In this document: one piece after another, positions 17,074 through 26,945 of the stretch
How positions within the stretch are numbered: position 1 is the stretch's first letter
Layout of the letters: every line of letters begins with the position of its first letter
NCBI RefSeq assembly: GCF_000337535.1
Contig: NZ_AOIP01000060.1
Coordinates: 1 to 64,000, forward strand
Reading direction: 5' to 3'
Source: Natrialba aegyptia DSM 13077
Lineage (GTDB): Archaea > Halobacteriota > Halobacteria > Halobacteriales > Natrialbaceae
Length of the DNA stretch: 64,000 nt
Position numbers and translations under genes: made by a program
Notes under the pieces: model-generated
What the model was told of the DNA's origin: nothing
Databases searched by the model: none
What the model saw: the letters and a program-made list of their open reading frames with translations, nothing else

Positions 17074-18060
17074 TCAGCGGGGGGCACCACACTGAGGACA
17101 CAGCGGTGGTCCCGATTCAGGGAGAGCAAGCCCACAATGGGGACATACACCGCCGTCAGGAGCGGTGATCTCGGTTGCAATTTCGTCAGTTCGTTCACGA
17201 ATCGACTCGATGGTCCCCACATCTGCCGCCATGCTTTCCTCGTCGCCATCGACTGCGAACTCGACTCGATCGACAAGGAACTGCAGAGCATCGCCGTCCG
17301 TCAGCGACTTCAGTTCCGGTATCGAGACGGCTGCCTCCGATCGAGCAAGTAAGCCGAACGCCTCAGCCACACGTCCCCGAACGTATGGACTCTCATCGTG
17401 TACCCGATCAGCCAAGGCGGTGGTACACTCGGCCAACGCAGTCGGATACTCACAGCCGACTGCAACAAGTGCCGTACAAAGGCGATATCGGACGAGTTCA
17501 CGTCGATCGGAGAGGTGCCTGCTCAGATCCGCTGTGTGATGGCGGAGTCTATGTTGGTCGCCCAGCGCCACACATTCGAGCGCTTTCGCCAGTTTTTCTC
17601 TCACTTCGGGCTCATCGAACGACAGTCCAATTCGCAGGTCCGCCAGGACATCGGGAGAGGCGACTACCGCTGGCCGTTCCAGTGCAATGTAGCCAAGTGC
17701 CTCCGCCGATCGACCGCGCACATAGTAGAACTCGTCCTCGTCGGCCAACCGGTCGGCAAGCGGTGAGACGACCGTCGCGGCTGCGTTCGGGTCTGTCTCG
17801 GCGGCGGCGACGATCAGTTTTGCAGTCGTCAAACGGACTGACCGTTCCTCATCAGTAAGAAAGTGTGCAAGCGTCGGGAGTACCGGCTCGAGTGCGCTTG
17901 GCTGTTGAGTGGCGAACTGTCGGAGCGCCTGAAGCGTTGTTTTCCGTGTCTCAGCGTCGTCGTGTGCGAGTTGCTCGAGACAGGCAACAGCTCTCTCGCG
18001 TGGTCCGCCTTCAAGGAAGGCTTCGAGCCGGTCGATCGGCGGCTGTGTCGAATCATCCAT
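17074..18060 (-). CDS. HEAT-repeat protein with C-terminal zinc ribbon
   Basis: A 328-aa protein. The frame is open to 18177, but the ATG at 18060 fits a TATA-like TTTTATTG at 18100-18108. Tandem alpha-helical pairs of HEAT/PBS-lyase type span roughly residues 20-270 (units such as VRGRSAEALGYIALERP and VRGRVAEAFGLLARSE). The C-terminus has a CPHCG...CPQCG zinc ribbon. Such proteins usually act as protein-protein scaffolds; no enzymatic motif is visible. It is co-directional with the iron operon, but operator 17048-17061 begins just downstream of its stop. Confidence 0.85.
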   Translation of the reverse strand: MDDSTQPPIDRLEAFLEGGPRERAVACLEQLAHDDAETRKTTLQALRQFATQQPSALEPVLPTLAHFLTDEERSVRLTTAKLIVAAAETDPNAAATVVSPLADRLADEDEFYYVRGRSAEALGYIALERPAVVASPDVLADLRIGLSFDEPEVREKLAKALECVALGDQHRLRHHTADLSRHLSDRRELVRYRLCTALVAVGCEYPTALAECTTALADRVHDESPYVRGRVAEAFGLLARSEAAVSIPELKSLTDGDALQFLVDRVEFAVDGDEESMAADVGTIESIRERTDEIATEITAPDGGVCPHCGLALPESGPPLCPQCGAPR

Positions 18061-18284
18061 ATGACTGTCAGCGCGTATTCGGAAGATCGATCGCATCGCA
18101 CAATAAAATCTATCGTCTGAGGGCTGGAATGGGTGTCGCGACCTCCCGGCGAAAGCGGGGCTGTGTAGGGGCGACAATCTGGTACCGAGACCGATGAATG
18201 CGGCGGTCTTCGGTGTGTGACGGAATGTGCGATAGCTGCGATAGGTGCCTCGGCGAAGTTACTAAAAATCGGACGCCGCAGGAA

Positions 18285-19577
18285 TCAGTTACAACGAGGG
18301 TACTCGATGACCGAAACCGCGTCGAGTTCAGCCAGCGCGGAGAGCACGCCGTCCAGATGCTCGGGGCCGCTTCCTTCGAGTCCGATCATCACCGGAACGC
18401 GGTTCGGACGGGCGACCGGTCCGGTTCCCGTCCCTGTGCCGCGACGGGCGCGTTCTAACGCGTCGAGTTCGGCTCCTTCGGCTTCGACTGTGTCGACTAC
18501 GTCGCCGACGGTCGTCGGCCAGCCGTCGAGGGCCAGCCGCGCCTCGACGTAGCGGCCGAGTTCGTGCAGGCCGGTCCGAGTCAGGTCGGCGTGCTCGGTG
18601 AGGTTCACGTTGCCGCCGGAGATGATAACGCCGACGTGTTCGTCTTCGAGAGCGAGCCCGGTCTCGTCCGACAGTGCGGCCGCGAGCGGCGCGGCACCGG
18701 CACCCTCGGCGACGGTCTTGGCTCGCTCCGCCAGCAGGGTGACGGCGGTCGCGATCTCGCGGTCCGTAACCGTCACCACGTCGTCGACGACTTCGCGGGC
18801 GGTTGCAGCTGTGGTCTCGAGCATCCGGGTGTCCGCGATCCCCTCCGCGACGGTATCCACGTCCGCGAGTTCGTGTATCCCCGCGCCCTCGCCGTTCCGA
18901 GCGTCTGCTGCGGCCTCGAGCGTCCGTTTCGCGTGGGCGGCTCCCTCGGGCTGGACGCCGATAACGCGAACGTCGTGCTCGGCAGCCTCGAGCGCCGTGC
19001 CGACACCCGAGATGAGGCCGCCGCCACCGATCGCGACGAGCACCGTCTCCATCTCGGGAAACTGGTCGCGCAGTTCGAGTCCGATCGTCCCCTGCCCGGC
19101 GATGATCGCCTCGTCGTCGAAGGGGTGGACGAACGTCTCCCCGGTTTCGTCGGCTCGGTCGAGCGCGAACTCGTAGGCTCGTTCGTAGATGTCGCCCTCG
19201 ACGACGACTTCGGCACCGTAGCCGCGGGTGGCCTCGATCTTCGCGGCGGGCGTGACTTCGGGGACGACGATGGTCGTCTCGATATCGAGCAATCGTCCCG
19301 CCAGCGCGACGCCCTGGGCGTGGTTGCCCGCGCTCGCGGAGATAACGCCCGCCTCCCGTTCCTGAACATCCAACTGTGCCAGCTTGTTGTACGCGCCGCG
19401 GATCTTGAACGAGCCCGTTCGCTGGACGTTCTCGAGTTTGAGCCCGACTGACGCTGCGCCGCTCAGTTCGGCGAACGTTCGCGACGTGTCGAGCGGCGTT
19501 CGGTGGACGATGTCGTCGATCCGCGCACGGGCGTCCTCGACATCCGCGAGCGTGACGAGATCGTCGGACCCGCTCAT
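18285..19577 (-). CDS. ilvA: Threonine ammonia-lyase (PLP-dependent) with ACT-like C-terminus
   Basis: A 430-aa fold-type II PLP enzyme expected to deaminate threonine (or a related hydroxy-amino acid) to the 2-oxo acid. The PLP lysine lies in TGSFKIRGAYNKL. SASAGNHAQGVA and the GGGGLISG phosphate loop are intact. Residues after ~330 form a small alpha/beta domain (GLHELGRYVEARLALDGWP onward, MIGLEGSGPEHLDGVLSAL) typical of the ACT-containing archaeal enzymes. It overlaps the upstream M20 gene by 4 bp, so the pair is one operon. A hydroxyectoine-type EutB dehydratase is an alternative, but EutB lacks this C-terminal domain. Confidence 0.88.
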   Translation of the reverse strand: MSGSDDLVTLADVEDARARIDDIVHRTPLDTSRTFAELSGAASVGLKLENVQRTGSFKIRGAYNKLAQLDVQEREAGVISASAGNHAQGVALAGRLLDIETTIVVPEVTPAAKIEATRGYGAEVVVEGDIYERAYEFALDRADETGETFVHPFDDEAIIAGQGTIGLELRDQFPEMETVLVAIGGGGLISGVGTALEAAEHDVRVIGVQPEGAAHAKRTLEAAADARNGEGAGIHELADVDTVAEGIADTRMLETTAATAREVVDDVVTVTDREIATAVTLLAERAKTVAEGAGAAPLAAALSDETGLALEDEHVGVIISGGNVNLTEHADLTRTGLHELGRYVEARLALDGWPTTVGDVVDTVEAEGAELDALERARRGTGTGTGPVARPNRVPVMIGLEGSGPEHLDGVLSALAELDAVSVIEYPRCN

Positions 19578-20917
19578 TCGCGCCCCTCCGTCTCCACGAT
19601 GCGGGCGTCTCCGTCCGCCTCCGCGGGATCGACGTGCGGAACCGGGTGCCGGGACTCGAGTTCACGGATCGTCTCGACGAGCACGTCGACCCCGTGTTCG
19701 AGACTCGCCTCATCGACGTCGAACGTCGGGGTGTGGTGGCTGGTCGGGTGATCCGTCCCGACGATGAGGTACGTCGCGAGCCCGCCGTCGCGCTGGACGC
19801 GTTCCATCAGGTACGTCGCGTCCTCGCTCGCGCCGAAGTCGGCGGCCGGCAGCACGCGCTCGATACCCGACGCGCCGTCGGCGACCTCGCTGACGAGCGC
19901 CTGCAACTCGGGATCGCTGTCCGCACGCGGCGATTCGCTGACGACTTCGACCTCGGCCCGACAGTCGTGCATCGTTGCAGCCGATTTGACGGTTCGCTCC
20001 AGCCGGTCCTTCATGAACTCCATCAGCTCGGTCGTCTCGCCGCGCGCTTCGGCCTCCATGTAGGCGCGTTCTGCGATGACGTTGCTCGCAGTGCCCGCTT
20101 CAGCTTTCCCGATATTCACCCGCGTCATGCCGTCGCTGTGGCGTGGAATCCCGTAGGCGTTCTCGATCGCCGTCCCCATCGCGTGCATGGCGTTTGCCCC
20201 CTCGTTCGGCGCTTTCCCCGCGTGCGCGGAGGCACCGTGGATCGTCGCGTCGACGTGGCACATGGCCAGCGGCTTCTCGATCCCGGCGACGACCTCGCCC
20301 GTCGGGTGATCGAGACCGACGTGCACGGCGAGCAGGTAGTCCAGGCCGTCCGCGAACTCGCTTTTCGCCATCGGACAGCCGCCGCCACTGGTCTCCTCGG
20401 CGGGCTGGAAGAAGACGACCAGCCGACCCGCAAAGTCGCTTTCTGCGATGGCTTCGAGGACGGCCAACCCCCACGTCATGTGCACGTCGTGCCCGCAGGC
20501 GTGCATCGTGCCGTCGATCTCCGATCGGAACCCCTCCGCGGCCGGATCGTGCTCCTCGGCGGTCGACTCCTCGATGAACAGCGCGTCGATATCGACCCGC
20601 AGTCCGATCGTGGGTCCCTCCCCGCGGTCGAGAACGGCGACCGCGCCCGTGTTGCCGCCAGCCATCCGGTCGAGCAGCGCCGGATCCGCGCCCCGCTCGC
20701 GGGCGCGCTCGATCCACGGCCCGAGTTCAGCGTCGGGAACGGCCATCCGATCCGCGGGGTCGTAGGCGTCCGGCCCGACGGCCAGTTCGTCGACGCCGAT
20801 CGCTCGAATCTCCTCGACGAGGCGCGCCGTCGTGTAGAACTCGCGCCACGCCGGCTCCGGGTGGCGGTGAAGGTTCCGTCGAAGGGTCACGAGACGATCT
20901 CGTATCGGTTCGTTCAT
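19574..20917 (-). CDS. M20-family amidohydrolase (AbgA-like)
   Basis: A 447-aa zinc-dependent amidohydrolase/aminoacylase of the M20D family. The metal-ligand regions are recognisable (DIDALFIEES, HACGHDVHMTWGLA, QPAEETSGGGCPMAKS, and a late His in SHHTPTFDVDE). A separate dimerisation lobe lies between. The overall match is to p-aminobenzoyl-glutamate hydrolase subunit A; deacetylases of N-acetyl amino acids belong to the same family. The ATG at 20917 is preferred over the GTG at 20926 because a TATAATTA-like box at 20944-20952 places transcription start a few bases upstream. It is first in an operon with the ammonia-lyase and divergent from the hydroxyacid dehydrogenase. Confidence 0.85.
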   Translation of the reverse strand: MNEPIRDRLVTLRRNLHRHPEPAWREFYTTARLVEEIRAIGVDELAVGPDAYDPADRMAVPDAELGPWIERARERGADPALLDRMAGGNTGAVAVLDRGEGPTIGLRVDIDALFIEESTAEEHDPAAEGFRSEIDGTMHACGHDVHMTWGLAVLEAIAESDFAGRLVVFFQPAEETSGGGCPMAKSEFADGLDYLLAVHVGLDHPTGEVVAGIEKPLAMCHVDATIHGASAHAGKAPNEGANAMHAMGTAIENAYGIPRHSDGMTRVNIGKAEAGTASNVIAERAYMEAEARGETTELMEFMKDRLERTVKSAATMHDCRAEVEVVSESPRADSDPELQALVSEVADGASGIERVLPAADFGASEDATYLMERVQRDGGLATYLIVGTDHPTSHHTPTFDVDEASLEHGVDVLVETIRELESRHPVPHVDPAEADGDARIVETEGRE

Positions 20918-21061
20918 GCCAGACACTGACTCACTCCACTAACTTAATTATACACAATCAGTGTTGATGGTAGGTACACAAAAGGAATAAGAGAGGCGAT
21001 GACAACCGTTGGGTACGAGTCGTTTCAGTGGCGAGAACACGCTACTGCGACGGAGGATCAC

Positions 21062-22042
21062 ATGAGCACGAGTACGAGTACGAGCACGAACGCAGATGTC
21101 GTCGTTCTCCGCGAGGGAACGGAAGGGCTATCGATGGAATCGTACGCCGAAACGCTGCGCGAGCGACTGCCGAACCACATCGTCGCGCTCGCACGGACGC
21201 CCGCCGAGGAGCGTGAACTCGTCCCACAGGCGCGGGTCGTGACAGGGATCACGATCGAGGAAGACCTCCTCGAGCGGGCCGAGCGACTCGAACTCTTCGC
21301 GTGTACGTTCGCCGGCACCGATCACGTCCCGATGGAGGCGCTCGCCGAGCACGGCGTCGCCGTGACGAACGCGGGCGGTATCCACGCACCCGGAATCGCC
21401 GAGCAGTCGATCGCCAATATGCTCGTCTTCGCGCGTAACCTCCACGAAGGCTGGCGGCGCAAGCAAAACAGCGAGTGGCGACACTTCCAATCCCACGAGT
21501 TCACCGGGAGCACCGTCACAGTGGTGGGGCTCGGCTCGATCGGTCAGGAAATCGTCCAGCGACTCCAGGGCTTCGAGGTCGAGACGATCGGCATCCGTTA
21601 CACGCCCTCGAAAGGCGGCCCGACGGACGAGGTCCTCGGGTTCGAGGAGGAAGACGTCCACGAGGCGTTCGCCCGCAGCGAGTACGTCGTGCTCGCCTGT
21701 CCGCTGAACGACCTGACGCGAGGACTCGTCGGCGCGGACGAACTGGCGACGCTGCCCCCGAACGCCGTCGTCGTCAACGCCGCGCGCGGCGGCCTCGTCG
21801 ACACCGACGCGCTCGTCTCGGCGCTGCAGTCGAACGGCATCCGGGGAGCCGCACTCGACGTGACCGACCCCGAACCGCTGCCGAACGATCACGACCTCTG
21901 GGATCTCGAAAACTGCCTGCTGACTCCCCATACGGGCGGGCACACGCCGAAACACTGGGATCGGTTAGCCGATATCGTCGCGCACAACGTGAGCGCGCTC
22001 GAGGATGGCGACGCTGAACTCGAGAATGTTGTCTCTCAGTAG
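21062..22042 (+). CDS. D-2-hydroxyacid dehydrogenase (NAD(P)-dependent)
   Basis: A 326-aa cytosolic oxidoreductase of the D-isomer-specific 2-hydroxyacid dehydrogenase family. It has the nucleotide-binding GLGSIGQEIVQRL (~residues 160-172), the active-site Arg in NAARGGLVDT, Glu in DVTDPEPLP and His in LTPHTGGHT. The open frame extends to 20999, but the ATG at 21062 starts the acceptable MSTSTSTST-NADVVVLREG N-terminus. It is divergent from the M20/ammonia-lyase operon across a 144-bp promoter region, so it may reduce a 2-oxo acid made by that operon (inference). Confidence 0.9.
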   Translation: MSTSTSTSTNADVVVLREGTEGLSMESYAETLRERLPNHIVALARTPAEERELVPQARVVTGITIEEDLLERAERLELFACTFAGTDHVPMEALAEHGVAVTNAGGIHAPGIAEQSIANMLVFARNLHEGWRRKQNSEWRHFQSHEFTGSTVTVVGLGSIGQEIVQRLQGFEVETIGIRYTPSKGGPTDEVLGFEEEDVHEAFARSEYVVLACPLNDLTRGLVGADELATLPPNAVVVNAARGGLVDTDALVSALQSNGIRGAALDVTDPEPLPNDHDLWDLENCLLTPHTGGHTPKHWDRLADIVAHNVSALEDGDAELENVVSQ

Positions 22043-22185
22043 AGAATGTCATAGAACTATTCACACGGGTTCTTTTCACGCACACAGGGCTGAACTATCT
22101 GTTCACTGTACGTGGGAATTGATCGCTGGTCGTCGAAATTCTCGTTTGGGGGGTTACTAATGACGAAGCCAGACATCTCCTCCAG

Positions 22186-22485
22186 CTATCCCGTGATGAA
22201 CTCCGGGGTAACGAAGATAATAGCGAGAAGACACACCAATACGGCAATTGCTATTAGACGAACAATCCCAGCCGTAAACTTCCTATTTTTTGGAAGTGCC
22301 TCTGCAATGCCCGAGAGGAAAGCTCCGATAATCATAAAAAGTAACCAATTGATTGAGTCAGCATTGCCTCCAATCCAAGCGTAAGCATATAGCCCCAAGT
22401 AAATGACTGCAGCTGCGAATTGAACTGTAGAAGTGGGCCGGCCAGAAGGCTCACTAAACACAACTTCGTTGATCGTGGAGGGCAT
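22186..22485 (-). CDS. Small membrane protein, three transmembrane helices
   Basis: A 99-aa protein. It has three hydrophobic segments: VQFAAAVIYLGLYAYAWI, INWLLFMIIGAFLSGIAEAL and VRLIAIAVLVCLLAIIFV. The ATG at 22485 (MPSTINEVV) is preferred over the in-frame ATG at 22506 because an AACTATTATTAG-like TATA region sits about 30 bases upstream. I do not recognise a family and no neighbour suggests a role. Confidence 0.65.
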   Translation of the reverse strand: MPSTINEVVFSEPSGRPTSTVQFAAAVIYLGLYAYAWIGGNADSINWLLFMIIGAFLSGIAEALPKNRKFTAGIVRLIAIAVLVCLLAIIFVTPEFITG

Positions 22486-22997
22486 TACACGAACACTCGC
22501 CTTCAAGTACTAATAATAGTTGTCATGACCCGGTTCTATGTGAACTGTGAAATGTCTGTACTGATCGTTCGTCGGGTGACCATAGAGGAGGTATGCGAAC
22601 TGTTCTTGACACCCTCACTCAGTAAGTAATCGTACTGTTCCTGTATCTATTTGCTACAGAAACAGCCATTTGAGAGAACGTGTTGTCAATTAATCTCCTA
22701 CTCGGCGTTTTCCCTCCTGGTAGTAGCATACTCTACTGTATTAGATAGTGATCGAATTAGCCGATATCATGGGCTTAGACGGATGAAGACGAGGAAATCG
22801 AGCTTGGTATGGAGGACGACCTCCTCGACGTCGTTGAGCAGTGTCGTCATCTATAGGAGCCACTGACAATCAGAGTATACTAATCGCATGACGGCTGTCC
22901 GATCTGTGCAGAAGCAGTTTCAGTCGTTACTATAGCTAAACAAGCGTTGATATAGTTGTAACGTGATCCTCGAAGGTAGAAACCTGCCAAACAGTGA
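22486..22997. other. Intergenic region with remnants
   Basis: No intact gene is seen in these ~510 bases. A short acidic frame at about 22781-22853 (DEDEEIELGMEDDLLDVVEQ) reads like the end of a haloarchaeal protein cut by stops, and is probably decayed coding sequence. The MITE-like element copy 2 lies at 22852-22934. Confidence 0.5.
22852..22934. repeat. MITE-like inverted-repeat element, copy 2 (diverged)
   Basis: It starts TATAGGAGCCACTGA and ends TTTCAGTCGTTACTATA, with the same terminal inverted repeats and length (83 bp) as the copies at 12817 and 63357, but about a third of the internal bases differ. It directly follows a decayed coding fragment. Confidence 0.7.
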
Positions 22998-25331
22998 TTA
23001 TTCTGGCAGGATTGGCACAACGTCCTCGAAGTTATAGAGGACGCTATCTGTCAGCGATGGGCCGGTATCGAATACGCCAGCATCAACGTCGATTGCATCA
23101 CCCGTGTACGGGTACTCCGATGACTCGTATCGACTTCGGTAGTAGTTGCCGTCCGGATTTCTGAGACCGACGCCGAAGTCGGTATCGGTCGGCTCGTCCA
23201 GCATAATCTCGAAGGACTCACCTGGATCCACGTCGGATACGTCGACTACGGGAGAGACTATCTCACCCCAGCCATCAATACAGAAGGCCTCAGTGTAGCC
23301 CTCTGGTGCGTTTTCCCCGTCAGCGATCGTACAGCGAACGCCGGAAACCTCTCGTTGAACATTGAAGTAGAGACCGTTGAAGCCCGAGTGGCTATCCCTC
23401 GATTCAGGATTGGGTAGCGAGATCGAGGTCCCGAGATTTCCGTCTCCCGCTCGGATTTCAGTAACCGCATAGCGAACGTTTTGAGTCGTAGATTGGCCGC
23501 CAGAGTAGACGCCAGCGGTTACCGCGAGGGATTCATTCTCGTACGTGTAATCCGGGCTACTGTCCTCGCCACGGTCCCAATAACCGCCATCGGCGTCGAC
23601 CGTAATCGAATACGTGTTGTCAGCGTTTATTCCGTCAGCTGGTGCAAGAACGAACGAGTCGCCGGCACCCAGGTTGGAAATATCCGTCTGGGTAACGACC
23701 TCTGCAGCACTATCTCGGAGATAGGCCGTTTGATGCCGATCCGTGTTTTCAGAAAGACGTGCTTCGATCCTCTCGATGTTTTCTTTCGCCTGGAAAAGAA
23801 TACCAGCTTCATTTGTCGGTTGGCTGTAGTCGTCATCCGACCCGAGGTCTAGCCAACCCTCAGTTCCGCCTTCGTCGTTCCCGTAATCGAAGTAGAACGA
23901 CGGGAGGCTTCCGTCATCAACAAGGGGACTCTCAAGGCCGAGATCATCGGCTGACAGCGTGGTGCTGGAATATTGCTCGCCCTCGTAATGGAGTTCCCCC
24001 GAGGAACCGATGGAAAACTCGTCGCCCATGGTGGAGTCGACGCGAACATCCTCCTCGAGATAGCAGTAGCCGTCGTTTGCCCACGGCACGTGGAACGTGT
24101 GGTCCTGGCTCCCCTCGTCGTAGATGTAACAGTCTCTAAAGGTAGCCGACCCCTCACCGTTGACGGTACTGTCGATGCGGACAGGGAGTTCGGAGCCGCC
24201 ACGGATGTGGACGACCAACTTCTCGAACTCGCAGTGAATCTGATCGCTACGCAACTGGACTGCAGCATTGCCCCAGGAATCGCCATCGACGATGATTTCG
24301 AGGCCGGTAACACTGGCCTCACCGTCTTGATGGACAAACGGCTGGGCAAGCTGAGAGTCGCGCTCGCTCGTTACCTCGGCAGTGCCGCCGACGACGACAT
24401 CGCCGTCGCTGATGCGGATGTTGCCACGAGCGTTATCCTTGGCGTGACAGTTCCAAACGACGTTTTCCCCAGCATCGAGGTAGAAGCCGTTTGATTCCCA
24501 CTGTTCGGCATAACAGTCCTTCCAGACGTTATACCCCTCGTGGCCCTCGACCGAAATACCGATCGCCTCGTCCTTTTCGCCGTCGCCCTCGAGACCACCG
24601 TCGGGCATCTCGAGGCGATGGATGAGCGTCTCGACACCGGAAGCGCTATCGATTGCGACGGTGTTGTTGAAGCCACCGTCCTGCGTTCGGGTTCGCTGGC
24701 CGAAGAACGAGATATCCTCGAAGAATCCTTCTTCTTGAATCGCTCCGTAGGTGGTGATGAGTGCGAGGTCCGGCCCCTCCGAGATATCGACGTTGAAGCC
24801 CTGCATCAGGATCCGATCCTCGCCACCGAGCGGGAAAATGATCGATGAGGAGTACTCACTCTGGTCACCGACAGCATAGATCGTGGCACCGTCACCCGCG
24901 ATGGCAACCATCGACCCGGTGGAGTCAATGGAAGAGTGCATCTCATAGGTTCCGGATCCGAGATCGACGATTTCGCCATTGTTGGAAGCACTCTCAATTA
25001 AATCAGCGAGGTCCCCGTTCCGGCCGTCGTAGTCATCGGCAGAAACGACGGTAGCATCGACATCCTCACGGATATCGTCGTAGGACTCCTTCCACAAGTT
25101 GTAGGCCCTATTCGGGACCTCATCGACTAGATTGTAGTAGTCACCCGAGTTTTGCGTTGTCGAACTAGAAGACGCAACGGTCCGTGTTACTCCCTGGGTG
25201 AGGCCGATCATCGATGCTCCGAAGACTGAACTGCCCATCTTCAACCATCCCCGCCGATCCAAGAGAGTGCGATCGTCGTTCGTGATTTCGTCTCTATCGG
25301 TATTACTTCTAGATATGTCTTTCCGAGACAT
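22998..25331 (-). CDS. Secreted parallel beta-helix protein (Tat substrate)
   Basis: A 777-aa exported protein. The ATG at 25331 (MSRKDISRS) is chosen because TATTTATTTA at 25360-25369 sits at the right distance for a leaderless start; an upstream ATG at 25352 is possible. The Tat motif DRRGWLKMGSS lies near residue 33, followed by a hydrophobic stretch. Residues ~100-420 show the repetitive short strand/Gly-Asn pattern of a right-handed beta-helix (pectate-lyase-like fold), for example VVWNCHAKDNARGNIRISDGDV. The last third contains two similar ~110-aa beta-sandwich-like units (TYSITVDADGGYWDRGEDSS; EIMLDEPTDTDFGVGLRNPDG). No catalytic residues can be assigned. Possible roles are a cell-surface polysaccharide lyase or a binding protein. 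Confidence 0.75.
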   Translation of the reverse strand: MSRKDISRSNTDRDEITNDDRTLLDRRGWLKMGSSVFGASMIGLTQGVTRTVASSSSTTQNSGDYYNLVDEVPNRAYNLWKESYDDIREDVDATVVSADDYDGRNGDLADLIESASNNGEIVDLGSGTYEMHSSIDSTGSMVAIAGDGATIYAVGDQSEYSSSIIFPLGGEDRILMQGFNVDISEGPDLALITTYGAIQEEGFFEDISFFGQRTRTQDGGFNNTVAIDSASGVETLIHRLEMPDGGLEGDGEKDEAIGISVEGHEGYNVWKDCYAEQWESNGFYLDAGENVVWNCHAKDNARGNIRISDGDVVVGGTAEVTSERDSQLAQPFVHQDGEASVTGLEIIVDGDSWGNAAVQLRSDQIHCEFEKLVVHIRGGSELPVRIDSTVNGEGSATFRDCYIYDEGSQDHTFHVPWANDGYCYLEEDVRVDSTMGDEFSIGSSGELHYEGEQYSSTTLSADDLGLESPLVDDGSLPSFYFDYGNDEGGTEGWLDLGSDDDYSQPTNEAGILFQAKENIERIEARLSENTDRHQTAYLRDSAAEVVTQTDISNLGAGDSFVLAPADGINADNTYSITVDADGGYWDRGEDSSPDYTYENESLAVTAGVYSGGQSTTQNVRYAVTEIRAGDGNLGTSISLPNPESRDSHSGFNGLYFNVQREVSGVRCTIADGENAPEGYTEAFCIDGWGEIVSPVVDVSDVDPGESFEIMLDEPTDTDFGVGLRNPDGNYYRSRYESSEYPYTGDAIDVDAGVFDTGPSLTDSVLYNFEDVVPILPE

Positions 25332-25578
25332 CAATCGGAAATTAACCATCATCCAATAAATAAATAGGGAATGATTCTATCTCAGGCTATATAAGTATAT
25401 AATATTCTATATATAATTTTTATTTTATAATATACTAACATCCTATATCAAATTTACAAATAATTCATCATCGGAGAGCCGACTCGCCGCAGTGAGCCGG
25501 TGAATAAGGAGTCACCGAGAGAGCACCGAGGAAACGAGCGGACGCCCCGAGAAGAGCGTGTCGAAGGGACGAACGCGG

Positions 25579-26757
25579 CTACGCCGTAAACAGCTGTCGC
25601 GGGAAATTCGCCAACGTCTCCGCGCCGGAACTCGTCACGTGGAACGTCTCGCTGATCTCCATGCCGATATCCTCGGTCCAAATCCCCGGAATCATGTGGA
25701 AGGTCATGTCCTCCTCGAGAACCGTCTCGTCACCGGGTCGGATGCTCGCCGTGTGCTCGCCCCAGTCCGGCGGGTAACCCAGCCCCATCGAGTACCCGAT
25801 GCGATCCTCCTTCTCGATGTCGTACTGTGCGATGGTCTCTCGCCAGGCCTTCTCGACGGCCTCGCAGGTGACGCCCGGCTCGGCAGCGTCGAGCGCGGCC
25901 TCGATTCCCTCGGTGACGATATCCGCGGTCCGCTCGAGTTCAGCCGGCGGGTCGCCGACGAACGTCGTTCGCGCGAGCGGCGAGTGGTAGCGGTGACGAC
26001 AGCCCGAGAGTTCGATGATGACCGGGTCGCCATCCTCGAACGGACGGTCGGTCCAAGTCAGGTGCGGCGTGCCGGTGTGGTCGCCCGAGGGCATCAGGGG
26101 GACGATCGAGGGGTAGTCGCCGCCGAACTCGTCGGTGCCGGTGATGAGCGCGTCGTAGATCGCGGCCGCGGCCTCGTACTCGGGGACGCCCTCCTCGATG
26201 GCATCGATTCCGGCCTGCATGGCGTTTTCCGAGATGCGGGCGGCCTCGCGCATGTACGCGAGTTCCTGCTCCGATTTCTTGACCCGGACCCAGTTGACGA
26301 GCAGCGTCGCGTCGCTGAACTCGGCCTCGGGAAGGTTTTCCTGCAGACGCGTGTAGGATTTCGCGGTGAAATAGGAGGCGTCCATCTCGAGTCCAATGTG
26401 GCCGTCGTCGACGTCGAGTTCTTCGAGGACGCCCGCGACGTAGTCCATCGGGTGGAGGTCGTACGGCGAGTGGACGTGGTCGTCGCTGTACGACCGGATG
26501 CTATCTGCGGAGAGGATAGTCGTCGCCCGTGCGCCGTCGGCGTCCATCTCGCGGCCGACCCAGACCGGTTCGTCGCGGTCGGCCGTCACGATGACCGCCT
26601 GGTGAACGTAGAACGACCAGCCGTCGTAGCCGGTGAGATAGTTCATGTTGGCGGGGTCGGCGACGACGATCGCGTCGAGGTCCTCCTCGTGCAAGCGCGC
26701 TTTCGTCCGGTCGAGCCGACGGTCGTATTCGGCGGTGTCGAAAATAGCTCGTGACAT
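25579..26757 (-). CDS. doeA: M24-family creatinase/ectoine-hydrolase-like protein
   Basis: A 392-aa pita-bread-fold protein. The N-terminal creatinase/prolidase domain is ~1-150 and the C-terminal M24 domain ~165-392. The Asp metal ligands of Xaa-Pro peptidases are not at their usual places: the segment reads IIELSGCRHRYHSPLARTTF instead of a D-x-G...D arrangement. The late His (WGEHTAS) and Glu (MEISETF) are kept. This is the metal-independent creatinase/ectoine-hydrolase pattern, and the ending GYPPDWGEHT...LANFPRQLF resembles DoeA as I remember it. Ring opening of ectoine to N-acetyl-diaminobutyrate is a plausible function, but the rest of that pathway is not adjacent. The gene symbol is tentative. 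Confidence 0.62.
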   Translation of the reverse strand: MSRAIFDTAEYDRRLDRTKARLHEEDLDAIVVADPANMNYLTGYDGWSFYVHQAVIVTADRDEPVWVGREMDADGARATTILSADSIRSYSDDHVHSPYDLHPMDYVAGVLEELDVDDGHIGLEMDASYFTAKSYTRLQENLPEAEFSDATLLVNWVRVKKSEQELAYMREAARISENAMQAGIDAIEEGVPEYEAAAAIYDALITGTDEFGGDYPSIVPLMPSGDHTGTPHLTWTDRPFEDGDPVIIELSGCRHRYHSPLARTTFVGDPPAELERTADIVTEGIEAALDAAEPGVTCEAVEKAWRETIAQYDIEKEDRIGYSMGLGYPPDWGEHTASIRPGDETVLEEDMTFHMIPGIWTEDIGMEISETFHVTSSGAETLANFPRQLFTA

Positions 26758-26945
26758 GATACCAGGGCCTGTGCGAACAGTTGATCAGTGGGACCTAAAA
26801 CTTTTCGTGTATAGTAAATACAGATACTGTTCACATAATCCCATTCGGCTCGTCGGTTACGACCGTGGTCGTCGTGGGCCTCGTGATCGCGCCCACGCTG
26901 GTGATTGGGGTATTCGCGCTCGTGGTCGGGGCGGTCGTGAGAACG

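Noticed and set aside
26643-26834. Small minus-strand frame after the His-rich flavoprotein
   Set aside because: It overlaps the start of the M24 gene and is only the continuation of the flavoprotein frame past its stop.
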